Of a stretch of DNA of 64,000 nt, positions 8,221 to 15,391 are shown one piece after another; position 1 is the first letter of the stretch, and each line of letters opens with the position of its first letter. A program made the translations under genes and the position numbers. The stretch comes from Kitasatospora gansuensis (GTDB lineage: Bacteria; Actinomycetota; Actinomycetes; Streptomycetales; Streptomycetaceae). Below the pieces are notes generated by a model, which saw only the letters and a list, made by a program, of their open reading frames with translations, was not told the origin of the DNA and did not search any database. Location: positions 3,658,001 to 3,722,000 of the forward strand of contig NZ_JACHJR010000001.1 in the NCBI RefSeq assembly GCF_014203705.1, in the 5' to 3' direction.

Positions 8221-8583
8221 GGCAGCAGCGTACCCGCGCGGGTGGTGGAGCGGTTTTGGCCGGTGTCCTGTCTGGTCTGGGTCCGAGCATGATCGGGGGG
8301 CCGTAAGCTCACCCGCGAATCGGGCAGGCTCCTCGCCTGCCCGCAATCTGGCCGAGTGGCCCCCCGGTCTTGCTCGGTGCGGGTCCCGGTCCTGACAGGT
8401 GGGTAAAACCGCGTAGCCGCCCGCCCCCGGCCCCGGCGGGGTCTGAACATCCACTCGGCACCTTGGCCGCCAGCAGCTGGCGCGGCCGGCGCCGCCGAAG
8501 CGGGGCGAAGACAGGAGCGACGGCGAGCGGCGGGCCAGCGCCGCGAGCGCAGCGAGCCTTGAACCCGTAGAGAAGGTTTTTAC
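8221..8583. other. Gene-free segment inside the element
   Basis: About 360 bases hold no reading frame with convincing protein character on either strand. A compact GC-rich block near 8450-8550 contains the inverted/direct motif cgcgagcgcagcgagcc. The origin or the transfer clt locus could lie in such non-coding DNA, but nothing here proves it. Confidence 0.3.
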
Positions 8584-9042
8584 TCAACGCCCCGACATGG
8601 TCAACGTTCGCCCATCGTGAGAACGCACATGGGGAGCGTCGTCCTGGAGTGCATCCGTGATCCGTACGGCAAAGACCTCGCCCATGTGGGCGCTGGCCTC
8701 CTCGGGCGTTAGCCACTCGACGGCCGTCGACTCCTCCGAGAGCTGCTCGCTCCCGCCCTCGGGGTGGCACCGGAAGACCAGGGCGACGATGCCACGGGTC
8801 ATGTTCTTGTAGACCCCGGTCAGCCGGTCCACGGTGACCTTGATGCCGGTCTCCTCGTAGATCTCCCTGCGAACGCCGTCCTCGACCGTCTCGCCGAGTT
8901 CGAGCACGCCGCCCGGGGGCTCCCAGGTTCCGTTGTCGGCCCGGCGGATAGCCAGGACTCGGCCGTCCTCACGGACCACGACGCCGGCCACCGACACGGA
9001 GTGGAGCGGCGTTGACGGGGCTTCTCGGCGGCTGCTACTCAT
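8584..9042 (-). CDS. Nudix hydrolase (Pif-like)
   Basis: This 152-residue protein has a complete Nudix box, GVLELGETVEDGVRREIYEE followed by TGI, in the middle of the usual alpha-beta-alpha fold. Nudix enzymes cleave nucleoside diphosphates linked to another moiety. In pSAM2 the Nudix protein Pif prevents redundant transfer between cells already carrying the element, and this gene occupies a comparable place next to the GntR regulator. That role is inferred from position and family. Its ATG overlaps the half-site ctcatgtac, so the GntR repressor probably controls it together with its own gene. The two genes are divergent with only 29 nt between them. Confidence 0.8.
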   Translation of the reverse strand: MSSSRREAPSTPLHSVSVAGVVVREDGRVLAIRRADNGTWEPPGGVLELGETVEDGVRREIYEETGIKVTVDRLTGVYKNMTRGIVALVFRCHPEGGSEQLSEESTAVEWLTPEEASAHMGEVFAVRITDALQDDAPHVRSHDGRTLTMSGR

Positions 9043-9046
9043 GTAC
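9038..9046. promoter_or_regulatory. Operator half-site between Nudix and GntR genes
   Basis: The 9-mer ctcatgtac, one arm of the palindrome at 9941-9962, occurs here within the divergent 29-nt promoter/start region. It points to autoregulation by the element repressor. Confidence 0.55.
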
Positions 9047-9071
9047 AGGAGGATAGGAGAACAGAAGGACT

Positions 9072-9851
9072 ATGGCGAGCGGTGAAGCGGCCTCTACGGC
9101 CAAGGCGAAGTATCTGCAGATCGCGGACGACATTGCGGCGCAGATCCGCTCCGGAGCGTTGGCACCTGGTGCAGCGGTGCCCAGTGAAACCGAGCTGATG
9201 GCAAGGTACGGCGTCGCATCCGGCACGGTGCGGAAGGCGATTGCCGAACTGCGGACGATGCAGTTGATCGAGACTCACCACGGCCGCGGCTCCTTCGTCC
9301 GCTCTCGCCCTCCGGTGCAGCGCAAGTCCTCGGACCGGTTCCGTCGTGCCCACCGGCTTGCCGGCAAGGCGGCCTACCTGGCTGAGGCGGAGCAGTCCGG
9401 CGGCATCCCATCGGTGAACGTGCTCTTCGTAGGGCCGGAGGACGCTCCACCGGACATCGCTGAGCGGCTGGGGGTCAAGCCTGGCGCCAAGGTGCTGGCA
9501 CGCAAGCGGCGGTACTTCCGAGACGGGACACCCACCGAGGAAGCCACCTCCTACCTGCCCTGGGACGTCGTCAAGGACATCCCCGAGATGTTCGCCGAGA
9601 ACCCTGGTGGCGGAGGGATCTACGCCCGCCTTGAAGAACGCGGTTACGTGCTCGCCGAGTTCACGGAGACCGTGCGCGCCCGGTTGGCGACCAAGGCTGA
9701 GAGCTCCGCTCTCGCGCTGAGCCCCGGCTCACCTGTCATCCACCTGATTCGGGACGCGATCACCAGTGAGGGCCGCGTGGTAGAGGTCTGCGACACCACC
9801 ATGGCCGCTGACCAGTTTGTTCTTGACTACCGCTTCGCAGCTCGCGACTGA
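9072..9851 (+). CDS. GntR-family repressor with UTRA domain (KorSA-like)
   Basis: In this 259-residue protein, residues ~10-78 form a GntR winged helix: YLQIADDIAAQIRSGAL, then SETELMARYGVASGTVRKAI and HGRGSFV. Residues ~100-255 form a UTRA ligand-binding domain (KVLARKRRYFRDGTPTEEAT, then VIHLIRDAIT). KorSA of pSAM2 belongs to this family and keeps the element quiescent by repressing the activator and replication/transfer genes. Repeats of ctcatgtac in front of its own gene, the Nudix gene and the next operon fit such a role. The ATG is preceded by gaagga. A stem-loop follows the stop. Confidence 0.8.
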   Translation: MASGEAASTAKAKYLQIADDIAAQIRSGALAPGAAVPSETELMARYGVASGTVRKAIAELRTMQLIETHHGRGSFVRSRPPVQRKSSDRFRRAHRLAGKAAYLAEAEQSGGIPSVNVLFVGPEDAPPDIAERLGVKPGAKVLARKRRYFRDGTPTEEATSYLPWDVVKDIPEMFAENPGGGGIYARLEERGYVLAEFTETVRARLATKAESSALALSPGSPVIHLIRDAITSEGRVVEVCDTTMAADQFVLDYRFAARD

Positions 9852-9870
9852 CGGACCATCACCCTGACAG

Positions 9871-9899
9871 CCCGCCACAAGATTCTTTCTCGTGGCGGG
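9871..9899 (+). terminator. Terminator of the GntR gene
   Basis: An 8-bp stem, cccgccac / gtggcggg, with a 13-nt loop begins about 19 nt after the stop and separates the regulator from the transfer operon. Confidence 0.55.
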
Positions 9900-9902
9900 T
9901 TG

Positions 9903-9962
9903 ACTCATGTACAGGAGTCAGGCACTCTTTTACCTACCAGCTCATGTACATAAGTACATGAG
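9903..9962 (+). promoter_or_regulatory. Operator/promoter region of the transfer operon
   Basis: This region contains a half-site actcatgtac (9903-9912) and a full palindrome with 9-bp perfect arms, ctcatgtac-ataa-gtacatgag (9941-9962). They lie just upstream of the Shine-Dalgarno gaggag of the next gene. The same half-site lies at 9038-9046. The most economical reading is a binding site for the adjacent GntR repressor overlapping the promoter. Confidence 0.7.
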
Positions 9963-9988
9963 GGAGCCTCTTTTAGAGGAGTTGCACG

Positions 9989-10336
9989 ATGGCCGTCTTC
10001 AAGATCGACACTTCGACCGCGTTCGTGTTCGTCGTCATCCCGCCGGCGCCGAAGCTGGTGAACAAGCAGACGGGTGAGATCGCCCTCGACCGTGAGACCG
10101 GCGCGAAGCTGCTGACGGTGGGTCTGACCATCGCCGACGACGGTGAGGCGAACCTCTACACCGTGACCGTGCCGGAGACGGGCGTCTCCGAGGGGCTGAT
10201 GGTTGGTCACCCGGTGGCGGTGACCGGCCTCAAGGCCCGCGACTGGGAGAACGAGTTCAACGGCCAGAAGCGGCACGGCATTTCGTTCCGCGCGATGGCC
10301 ATCACGTCCCTCGTCCCGGCTTCGGCGAAGGGCTGA
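9989..10336 (+). CDS. SCO3933-family small regulatory-type protein
   Basis: This 115-residue beta-rich protein (FVFVVIPPAPKLVNKQTGEI, then LLTVGLTIADDGEANLYTVT and ISFRAMAI) matches, by memory, the SCO3933 family found in the same place in many Streptomyces elements, directly upstream of the FtsK-type transfer gene. A strong gaggag site precedes the ATG. It is the first gene behind the palindromic operator. Its molecular function is unknown; a plasmid-maintenance or single-strand-binding-like role has not been shown to my knowledge. Confidence 0.65.
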   Translation: MAVFKIDTSTAFVFVVIPPAPKLVNKQTGEIALDRETGAKLLTVGLTIADDGEANLYTVTVPETGVSEGLMVGHPVAVTGLKARDWENEFNGQKRHGISFRAMAITSLVPASAKG

Positions 10337-10341
10337 GTACC

Positions 10342-11721
10342 GTGTCCGAGCTGCTGACGCTGGCTGAGGTGGGCGGTCCTGTGGCCGCTGTCGCCGGTGG
10401 TGCGGCGTACGCCCGGGTCAAGGCTCCGGCGGTGTACTGGTCGGCGGTCGGTCTTCCGGTCACGGCGGTCAGGTTCTCCGCCACCTACGGCAGCACGATG
10501 GACGCCTGCGGCCTCACGGTCGCTCCGTCCCGGCTCCGGGTCCTGATCACCCGGGCGACCACCCGGCGGGAGATCCGCCCGGTCCCCCCGAAGATCCGCC
10601 GCGTCCGTCCGACCTCGACGGGCCTGCGGGTCCGCCTGCGGCTGGCACCCGGCCAGGAACCGGCGGACATGGCCGCCTCGGCGGAACGCCTTCGCCACGC
10701 CTGGGGCGTGCACGCCGTCCACGTGGCGTCGGTCAAGCCCGGCGTTGTGGAACTGCGGATGACCGGCTTCGACGTGCTTCGCAACGTGCGGATGCCGCGT
10801 CGGCTGCCGGCCGGTGAGCTGCTGGTCCCGGTCGCGCTGCGGGACGACGGTACGGCTTTCGTCCGCGACTACCGGGCCATCCCGCACTGCCTGACCCTGG
10901 GTGCGACGCTCACCGGCAAGTCGGTCTACATGCGCAACCTGATCACCGGGCTCGCCAAGCTGAACGTGGCGCTGGTGGGGATCGACTGCAAGCTCGGCGT
11001 CGAACAGGCGCCGTTCGCTCCCCGGCTGTCGGCGCTGGCGACCGACCCGGACAAGGCAAGTGCGCTGCTGGACAAGCTGGTTGCCGAGATGGAAGCCCGC
11101 TACGACCTGATCCGCGGCCAGCAGGGGATCACCGGTTCGGTGCCGGACGACGAGATCACCTCGGACATCTGGGGCCTGGCGGCCAAGCTGCGGCCGGTGC
11201 CGCTGGTGCTGATCGTGGACGAGGTCGCCGAACTGTTCCTCGTCGCCACCCGCAAGGACGAGGAGCGCCGGGACCACATGGTCACCCAACTCATCCGCCT
11301 CGCCCAACTCGGCCGCGCCGCTGGGATGTTCCTGGAGGTGTGCGGTCAGCGGTTCGGCTCCGAGCTGGGCAAGGGCGCAACGATGCTCCGCGCTCAGCTC
11401 ACCGGCCGCGTGGTCCACCGCGTCAACGACAAGACGACCGCCGAGATGGGTCTCGGCGACATCTCGCCCGAAGCGGTGCTCGCCGCAACGCAGATCGCCC
11501 CGGAGACGCCCGGCGTGGCGGTGGCCGGTGACTCCTCCGGCGGCTGGTCCCGCATGAGGACCCCGAACCTGTCCCTCGCGGACGCCGCCCGGATCTGCCG
11601 GGAAACCGCCCACCTCGCCCCGGTCCTGCCCGCGCTGGCGGCCTTCCGCCCCTACGTCCCGCCCGTGACACCCCCGGTCGGCGGCCCCTCGCTGGTCAAG
11701 CCCCGCCCCGTCACCGGCTGA
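10342..11721 (+). CDS. FtsK/SpoIIIE-type DNA translocase (TraSA-like transfer protein)
   Basis: This 459-residue ATPase has an N-terminal region carrying a short hydrophobic segment (GGPVAAVAGGAAYA). The motor domain has Walker A GATLTGKSV at about residue 187 and Walker B LVLIVDEVAELF at about residue 288, followed by LIRLAQLGRAAGMFLEVCGQ. A pore/arm region ends in a Pro-rich tail. Proteins of this family alone move double-stranded plasmid DNA between mycelia by assembling a membrane hexamer that recognises repeats at the clt locus. The GTG start is 5 nt after the preceding stop. It heads the transfer/spread block. Confidence 0.9.
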   Translation: MSELLTLAEVGGPVAAVAGGAAYARVKAPAVYWSAVGLPVTAVRFSATYGSTMDACGLTVAPSRLRVLITRATTRREIRPVPPKIRRVRPTSTGLRVRLRLAPGQEPADMAASAERLRHAWGVHAVHVASVKPGVVELRMTGFDVLRNVRMPRRLPAGELLVPVALRDDGTAFVRDYRAIPHCLTLGATLTGKSVYMRNLITGLAKLNVALVGIDCKLGVEQAPFAPRLSALATDPDKASALLDKLVAEMEARYDLIRGQQGITGSVPDDEITSDIWGLAAKLRPVPLVLIVDEVAELFLVATRKDEERRDHMVTQLIRLAQLGRAAGMFLEVCGQRFGSELGKGATMLRAQLTGRVVHRVNDKTTAEMGLGDISPEAVLAATQIAPETPGVAVAGDSSGGWSRMRTPNLSLADAARICRETAHLAPVLPALAAFRPYVPPVTPPVGGPSLVKPRPVTG

Positions 11722-11805
11722 CCCACCACTCCCGCCCGGTCGGCGTGACCGCCTTCGCGCCAAGTCCCTACCCGAGCCATGCCCGTAGCCGGAAGGACCC
11801 GCCCC

Positions 11806-11982
11806 ATGGCCGCCAGGAAGACCACCCGCACCAAGCCCGTCCCGCCCAAGTGCGCCGCCTGTGCCGGAGAGGGCTGGGTCACCGAGACCCACACCGTCGG
11901 CCGGGGCAAGAAGACCCGCCCCGCCGGAGAGGTCGAGGTCCTGTGCCCGACCTGCCTCGGCTCCGGCACCGCCGCCGCGTAG
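11806..11982 (+). CDS. Small double-CxxC protein
   Basis: This 58-residue basic protein has two Cys pairs (CAACAGEGW and CPTCLGSGT). They resemble half of a DnaJ-type zinc finger and probably bind one zinc. I chose the ATG that follows ggaagga; an upstream in-frame ATG adds nine residues. Similar CxxC mini-proteins are common between tra and spd genes of streptomycete elements. Function unknown. Confidence 0.6.
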   Translation: MAARKTTRTKPVPPKCAACAGEGWVTETHTVGRGKKTRPAGEVEVLCPTCLGSGTAAA

Positions 11983-12065
11983 CCGCCCAGAGTGCCAGGA
12001 CCGGGCGGCCAGCCACTCCAGGCCCCGCCCGGCCCCGGCCCCAACTCCCGTAAGGAGAAGGCCCG

Positions 12066-12746
12066 ATGCGACTGCCCCGCACGGACGCCGTACTCGTCCA
12101 GGCCGCCATCGCCGGCGCCCTGTCCTTCGCCCACCTCCACGACCTCGCCAACGCCGCCGGGCAGCACGGCTGGAAGGCATGGGCCTACCCCGTCTCCGTC
12201 GATCTGCTCCTGGTCGCCGCCTGGCACCGGATGCGCGTCCTTCGAGCCACCGGCTCCCCCGCGCGGGCTGCCTGGACCTGGTTCGCCATCGCCCTGGCCG
12301 CATCGCTCGGCGCCAACGTCGCCACCGCTGGTCTCCTCGACCTCGACCACGTCCCGGCCTGGCTGCGAATCCTCGTCGCCGGCTGGCCCGCCCTCGCCTT
12401 CTTCGGCGGCACCCTCCTCGCCCACACCGCCACCGCCACCGCGCTCCCAGCTGATCCAGAGCCCGAACTGCCGCTCTACGAGCCGGAGATCGCACCCACG
12501 CCCACCCCGGTGACCGAGCCCTCGCCGGAAGCTGTCGAAGCTCCCGAACCGGTCCCCGCTCTCCCGGCTGCACCGGCCCCGGCCGTCCCGACCGTGGCGG
12601 TTCCCGCCGCTCTGATCGAGCACGCCCGCAAGATCGCCGACGACCACCGGACCCGCACCGGCGCCCCGATCGACTCGGCCACCCTGCGCGTCCGCCTCGG
12701 TGTCCCACCGCAATTCGCCGACGCCATCGCCGCCCAACTCGCCTGA
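12066..12746 (+). CDS. DUF2637-like membrane protein (spread protein)
   Basis: This 226-residue protein has about four hydrophobic segments in residues ~10-125, including VLVQAAIAGALSFAHLHDLA and LAFFGGTLLAHTATATAL. A Pro/Glu-rich linker (~135-180) follows, then a small soluble C-terminal helical domain (IEHARKIADDHRTRTG, then LRVRLGVP). This layout is that of DUF2637/Spd proteins, which in plasmids and AICEs promote intramycelial spread after transfer. A good ggag site precedes the ATG. It is the first of the spd genes behind tra. Confidence 0.65.
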   Translation: MRLPRTDAVLVQAAIAGALSFAHLHDLANAAGQHGWKAWAYPVSVDLLLVAAWHRMRVLRATGSPARAAWTWFAIALAASLGANVATAGLLDLDHVPAWLRILVAGWPALAFFGGTLLAHTATATALPADPEPELPLYEPEIAPTPTPVTEPSPEAVEAPEPVPALPAAPAPAVPTVAVPAALIEHARKIADDHRTRTGAPIDSATLRVRLGVPPQFADAIAAQLA

Positions 12747-12761
12747 CAGGAGGCCCAATCC

Positions 12762-12953
12762 ATGCCCCGCCCGATCCGCCCCCGCAACACGATCCGCATC
12801 GGTCCCGTCCAGGTCGCCACCTACTACGACGGCCACGGCCGCGAGAAGCACACCGCCGTCTGCACCGCCCCGCGCTGCGGCTTCTCCGCCGACTACGACT
12901 CCCGCGCCGCCGCCGAGATCGCCGCCCGCACCCACCGCTGCACCGTCCGCTGA
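12762..12953 (+). CDS. Mobile element transfer protein (63 aa)
   Basis: A small basic protein with a Cys/His pattern (VCTAPRCGF and then RTHRC) likely binds a zinc ion. It corresponds to the short 'mobile element transfer protein' encoded between spread genes of Streptomyces AICEs. A clear aggagg site lies 7 nt before the ATG, and the gene is 15 nt from its upstream neighbour, so it is in the same operon. Confidence 0.6.
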   Translation: MPRPIRPRNTIRIGPVQVATYYDGHGREKHTAVCTAPRCGFSADYDSRAAAEIAARTHRCTVR

Positions 12954-12966
12954 CAGGAGACCCGCC

Positions 12967-13155
12967 GTGAACATCACCCTGCCCCTGGTCCTCGTCCTGG
13001 GCGGCGCCGCCTACGCCGCGATCAAGCTCCTCGGCATCCGCCTGTGGGTCGCCGCCCTGATCGCCCTCTTCGGCTTCTACCTCGCCGGCACCTTCCTCGC
13101 CCCCGTCATCGACCAGACCACCCGCTCCGGCGTCAACGCCGTCACCGAGAAGTGA
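12967..13155 (+). CDS. Small membrane protein (spread protein)
   Basis: This 62-residue protein has two adjacent hydrophobic helices (PLVLVLGGAAYAAIKLLGI and VAALIALFGFYLAGTFLA) and a short polar tail. The GTG start follows an aggag site. Tiny two-helix proteins in this position are typical Spd components, thought to act with the FtsK-type translocase at the cross-wall. Confidence 0.6.
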   Translation: MNITLPLVLVLGGAAYAAIKLLGIRLWVAALIALFGFYLAGTFLAPVIDQTTRSGVNAVTEK

Positions 13156-13169
13156 GAGGACAACCCGCC

Positions 13170-13703
13170 ATGACCAGCACACTCCTGGCACCGCCGATCA
13201 CGCTCATCCCGGACGCCTCCGGCCTGATCGCCGAGATCGAGGCGTACCTCGCTACCTTCCCCGCCCCGGCCCGAGTGCTCGTCCCGTACGTCTGCCCGCT
13301 CGGCAGCACGGTGCAGCTCTGGAACGCCGGGTTCCCGGAGGCTCGTCCGACGTTCCTCGATCGGATCGCCCACCGCCCGGCCCGGCCGACCCCGGTGAGC
13401 ATCGCCGATCACCTCCGCCTCGCCTCGCGCTACATCAACGCCTTCGGCTGGGTGCAAGGCGCGTTGTGGGACTCCGCCGGCCGGGTCTGCCTCCTCGGCG
13501 CACAGGCCGCCGTCCTCGCTCACGGCTACGGCACCCCGGACACCGTCCGTCGGGCCCGCATCCAGGTGATGGAAGTCCTGCACGCCACCGGACGTCCCGT
13601 CAGCTCCCCGGACGCCTTCAACGACACCCCCGGCACCCGCCAGGCCGACGTGCACCACCTGCTCGACCGCGCCGCCACCCGCGCCAGCTCGCTGGGGCTG
13701 TGA
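13170..13703 (+). CDS. DUF6197-like hypothetical protein
   Basis: This 177-residue soluble protein contains ADHLRLASRYINAFGWVQGA followed by WDSAGRVCLLGAQAAVLAHG and ends in a helix with FNDTPGTRQADVHHLLDRA. I associate the pattern with a family of unknown function (DUF6197) that is widespread in Streptomyces accessory DNA. The ATG is preceded by gagagga, 14 nt after the upstream stop. It is probably cargo rather than part of the transfer machinery. Confidence 0.55.
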   Translation: MTSTLLAPPITLIPDASGLIAEIEAYLATFPAPARVLVPYVCPLGSTVQLWNAGFPEARPTFLDRIAHRPARPTPVSIADHLRLASRYINAFGWVQGALWDSAGRVCLLGAQAAVLAHGYGTPDTVRRARIQVMEVLHATGRPVSSPDAFNDTPGTRQADVHHLLDRAATRASSLGL

Positions 13704-13708
13704 GCGCA

Positions 13709-14188
13709 ATGACTGATCATCAGGCCGCCCAAAGTACCGACGTGACGCTGACTGACCCGGCGGGCTTGTTCGCCGCCCTGCGCGATCTCCAACTGCCCGC
13801 CGGCGACTACGTGGTGTGCGGTTCGGCGGCCCTGCTCGCCCGGGGCCTGCGGGCCAGAATCGGCGACCTGGACGTGCTGGCACGTGGCCACGCCTGGCAG
13901 ATCGCCACCACCCTCGCCCGCCCCGTCCGACCGCCGTCCGGCCACGGCTGGGCCGTTCACCACCCCACGGCCGCGATCGAGATCGTCGACCGCTGGACAC
14001 CCAGCTGGTCCACCGACCGGATCATCACCGACGCCGACGTCATCGACGGCATTCCTTTCATGCGCCTGGGCGACGTCCTCCGCTGGAAGGAAGCGCACCA
14101 GCGGCCCAAGGACCTGCCCGACATCGCCGCCATCCGCTGCCTGCACCGGCTGTGGACCGGCGAGCAGATCGAACCCTGGATCGCCTGA
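13709..14188 (+). CDS. Nucleotidyltransferase-fold protein
   Basis: This 159-residue protein has the minimal nucleotidyltransferase signature: DYVVCGSAALLARGLR, then IGDLDVLARG (the DxD-like metal pair), then IEIVDRW as a third acidic strand. This is the pattern of MNT/AbiEii-like proteins. The C-terminal part (RLGDVLRWKEAHQRPKDLPD) is also typical. Some relatives are toxins that add nucleotides to tRNA or inactivate kinases; others are antibiotic adenylyltransferases. No partner antitoxin with an HEPN domain was seen. It starts 5 nt after the preceding gene. Confidence 0.6.
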   Translation: MTDHQAAQSTDVTLTDPAGLFAALRDLQLPAGDYVVCGSAALLARGLRARIGDLDVLARGHAWQIATTLARPVRPPSGHGWAVHHPTAAIEIVDRWTPSWSTDRIITDADVIDGIPFMRLGDVLRWKEAHQRPKDLPDIAAIRCLHRLWTGEQIEPWIA

Positions 14189-14293
14189 CCAGCCTCCGGG
14201 GCGGCCACAAGCCGCCAAGCATCGCACCGCCCCGGAGACCACGCCCCTCCCGAACCCGCAGCACAAGACCACGACCAGAAGGAGAGCTTCATC

Positions 14294-14479
14294 ATGCCCC
14301 AGCACAACCACGCCCCGGCCCGTCACTGCTCCGACTGCTCCGGCTTCGCCAGCGTCGCCATCGCCACCGGCCTCCGCCGCACCGACGGCTCCCGCGACAC
14401 CGTCCCGGTGAACTGCCCGGCCTGCCACGGCACCGGCACCGTCCCGGCCCCCACCCGGCGCGCCCTCACCCGGGCCTGA
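14294..14479 (+). CDS. Small double-CxxC zinc protein
   Basis: This 61-residue protein has two Cys pairs, HCSDCSGFA and CPACHGTGT, and the same GTGT-like turn as the 58-residue protein after the translocase gene. The two are probably distant paralogues. A strong aaggag site precedes the ATG. Function unknown. Confidence 0.55.
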   Translation: MPQHNHAPARHCSDCSGFASVAIATGLRRTDGSRDTVPVNCPACHGTGTVPAPTRRALTRA

Positions 14480-14484
14480 CCCCG

Positions 14485-14655
14485 GTGGGCGCCCACTTCA
14501 ACTGGTCCGACAAGAACCACTGGTCCCCGCGCCCGGAGCCCTGCGGCATCTGCGACAAGCCCACCAACCTCCGCTCCGACCGGGGCAAGCCCGCCCACAA
14601 GGTCTGCGCCGAGACCTGGACCGACCAGCACACCAAGCCCGCCGGCAAGTCCTGA
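14485..14655 (+). CDS. Small hypothetical protein with Cys motif
   Basis: This 56-residue frame starts at GTG (VGAHFNWSDKNHWSPRPE), contains CGICDKP and a later KVCAETW, and ends KPAGKS. It may form a mini zinc ribbon. No clear ribosome-binding site is visible, and the short gap of 5 nt suggests coupling with the preceding CxxC gene. The call rests on composition and context. Confidence 0.4.
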   Translation: MGAHFNWSDKNHWSPRPEPCGICDKPTNLRSDRGKPAHKVCAETWTDQHTKPAGKS

Positions 14656-14722
14656 CCGCCCGGCCCCGGAGCCACCCGCAAACCGGCTCCGGGGCCGCCC
14701 TCGCCACACCGGAGGTGTCCCC

Positions 14723-15391
14723 GTGCTCACCCAGCTCCCCAACCGTCTCGCGAACGGCCTGCGCGTCCTCGACCTCTTCTGCTGCCAGGGAGGCGCCGGC
14801 ATGGGCTACCACCTCGCCGGATTCGACGTCACCGGCATCGACCTCGCCCCGCAGCCCCGCTACCCCTTCACCTTCCGGCAGGCCGACGCCCTCGCCTACC
14901 TCGCCAAGCACGGAACGGAGTTCGACCTGATCCACGCCTCCCCGCCCTGCCAGCGCTACACCAACGCCCAGAAGATCCGGGGCAACGACCACCCCGACCT
15001 GGTGCAGCCACTGCGCGAACTGCTCACCGCCACCGGCCGCCCCTACGTGATCGAGAACGTCCCCGGCGCCCCGCTCCTCAGCCCGGTCGAGCTGTGCGGC
15101 TCCATGTTCGGCCTTCGCACCTACCGCCACCGCCTGTTCGAGACCTCGTTCCCGATCTCCGCCCTGCACCACCCGCGCCACCTCGCCCCCAATGCCAAGA
15201 TGGGCCGCCCCGTCCGCGACGGCGAGTTCATGCACGTCGTCGGCAACTTCTCCAACGTCCCCCTCGCACGCGACGTGATGGGCATGCCCTGGGCCTCCCG
15301 CGACGGACTCCGCGAAGCCATCCCGCCCGCCTACACCGCCCATATCGCCGCCCAGTACCTCGCCAACAGCCCTCAGGCGGTGGCCGCTTGA
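14723..15391 (+). CDS. DNA (cytosine-5) methyltransferase-like protein
   Basis: This 222-residue protein has motif I VLDLFCCQGGAG (~15-26), the catalytic Pro-Cys SPPCQ at 73-77, and motif VI ENV at 111-113. It is short for a C5 methyltransferase: the target-recognition region is small, and the C-terminal GNFSN / MGMPW segment takes the place of motifs IX-X. Similar compact enzymes occur in phages and AICEs without a restriction partner, probably to protect the incoming DNA. A ggaggtg site precedes the GTG, and the stop overlaps the start of the replication gene by 4 nt (TTGA). Confidence 0.75.
   Translation: MLTQLPNRLANGLRVLDLFCCQGGAGMGYHLAGFDVTGIDLAPQPRYPFTFRQADALAYLAKHGTEFDLIHASPPCQRYTNAQKIRGNDHPDLVQPLRELLTATGRPYVIENVPGAPLLSPVELCGSMFGLRTYRHRLFETSFPISALHHPRHLAPNAKMGRPVRDGEFMHVVGNFSNVPLARDVMGMPWASRDGLREAIPPAYTAHIAAQYLANSPQAVAA

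Noticed and set aside
8450..8550. oriT/clt or double-strand origin of the element
   Set aside because: GC-rich short repeats are present but none matches a pattern I know for TraB/TraSA clt repeats or RepSA origins, so no site was annotated.
10207..13191. 994-residue open frame on the minus strand across the element's transfer genes
   Set aside because: Arg/Gly-rich and low-complexity, and opposite to several well-supported genes with conserved motifs; it is a shadow caused by high GC content.
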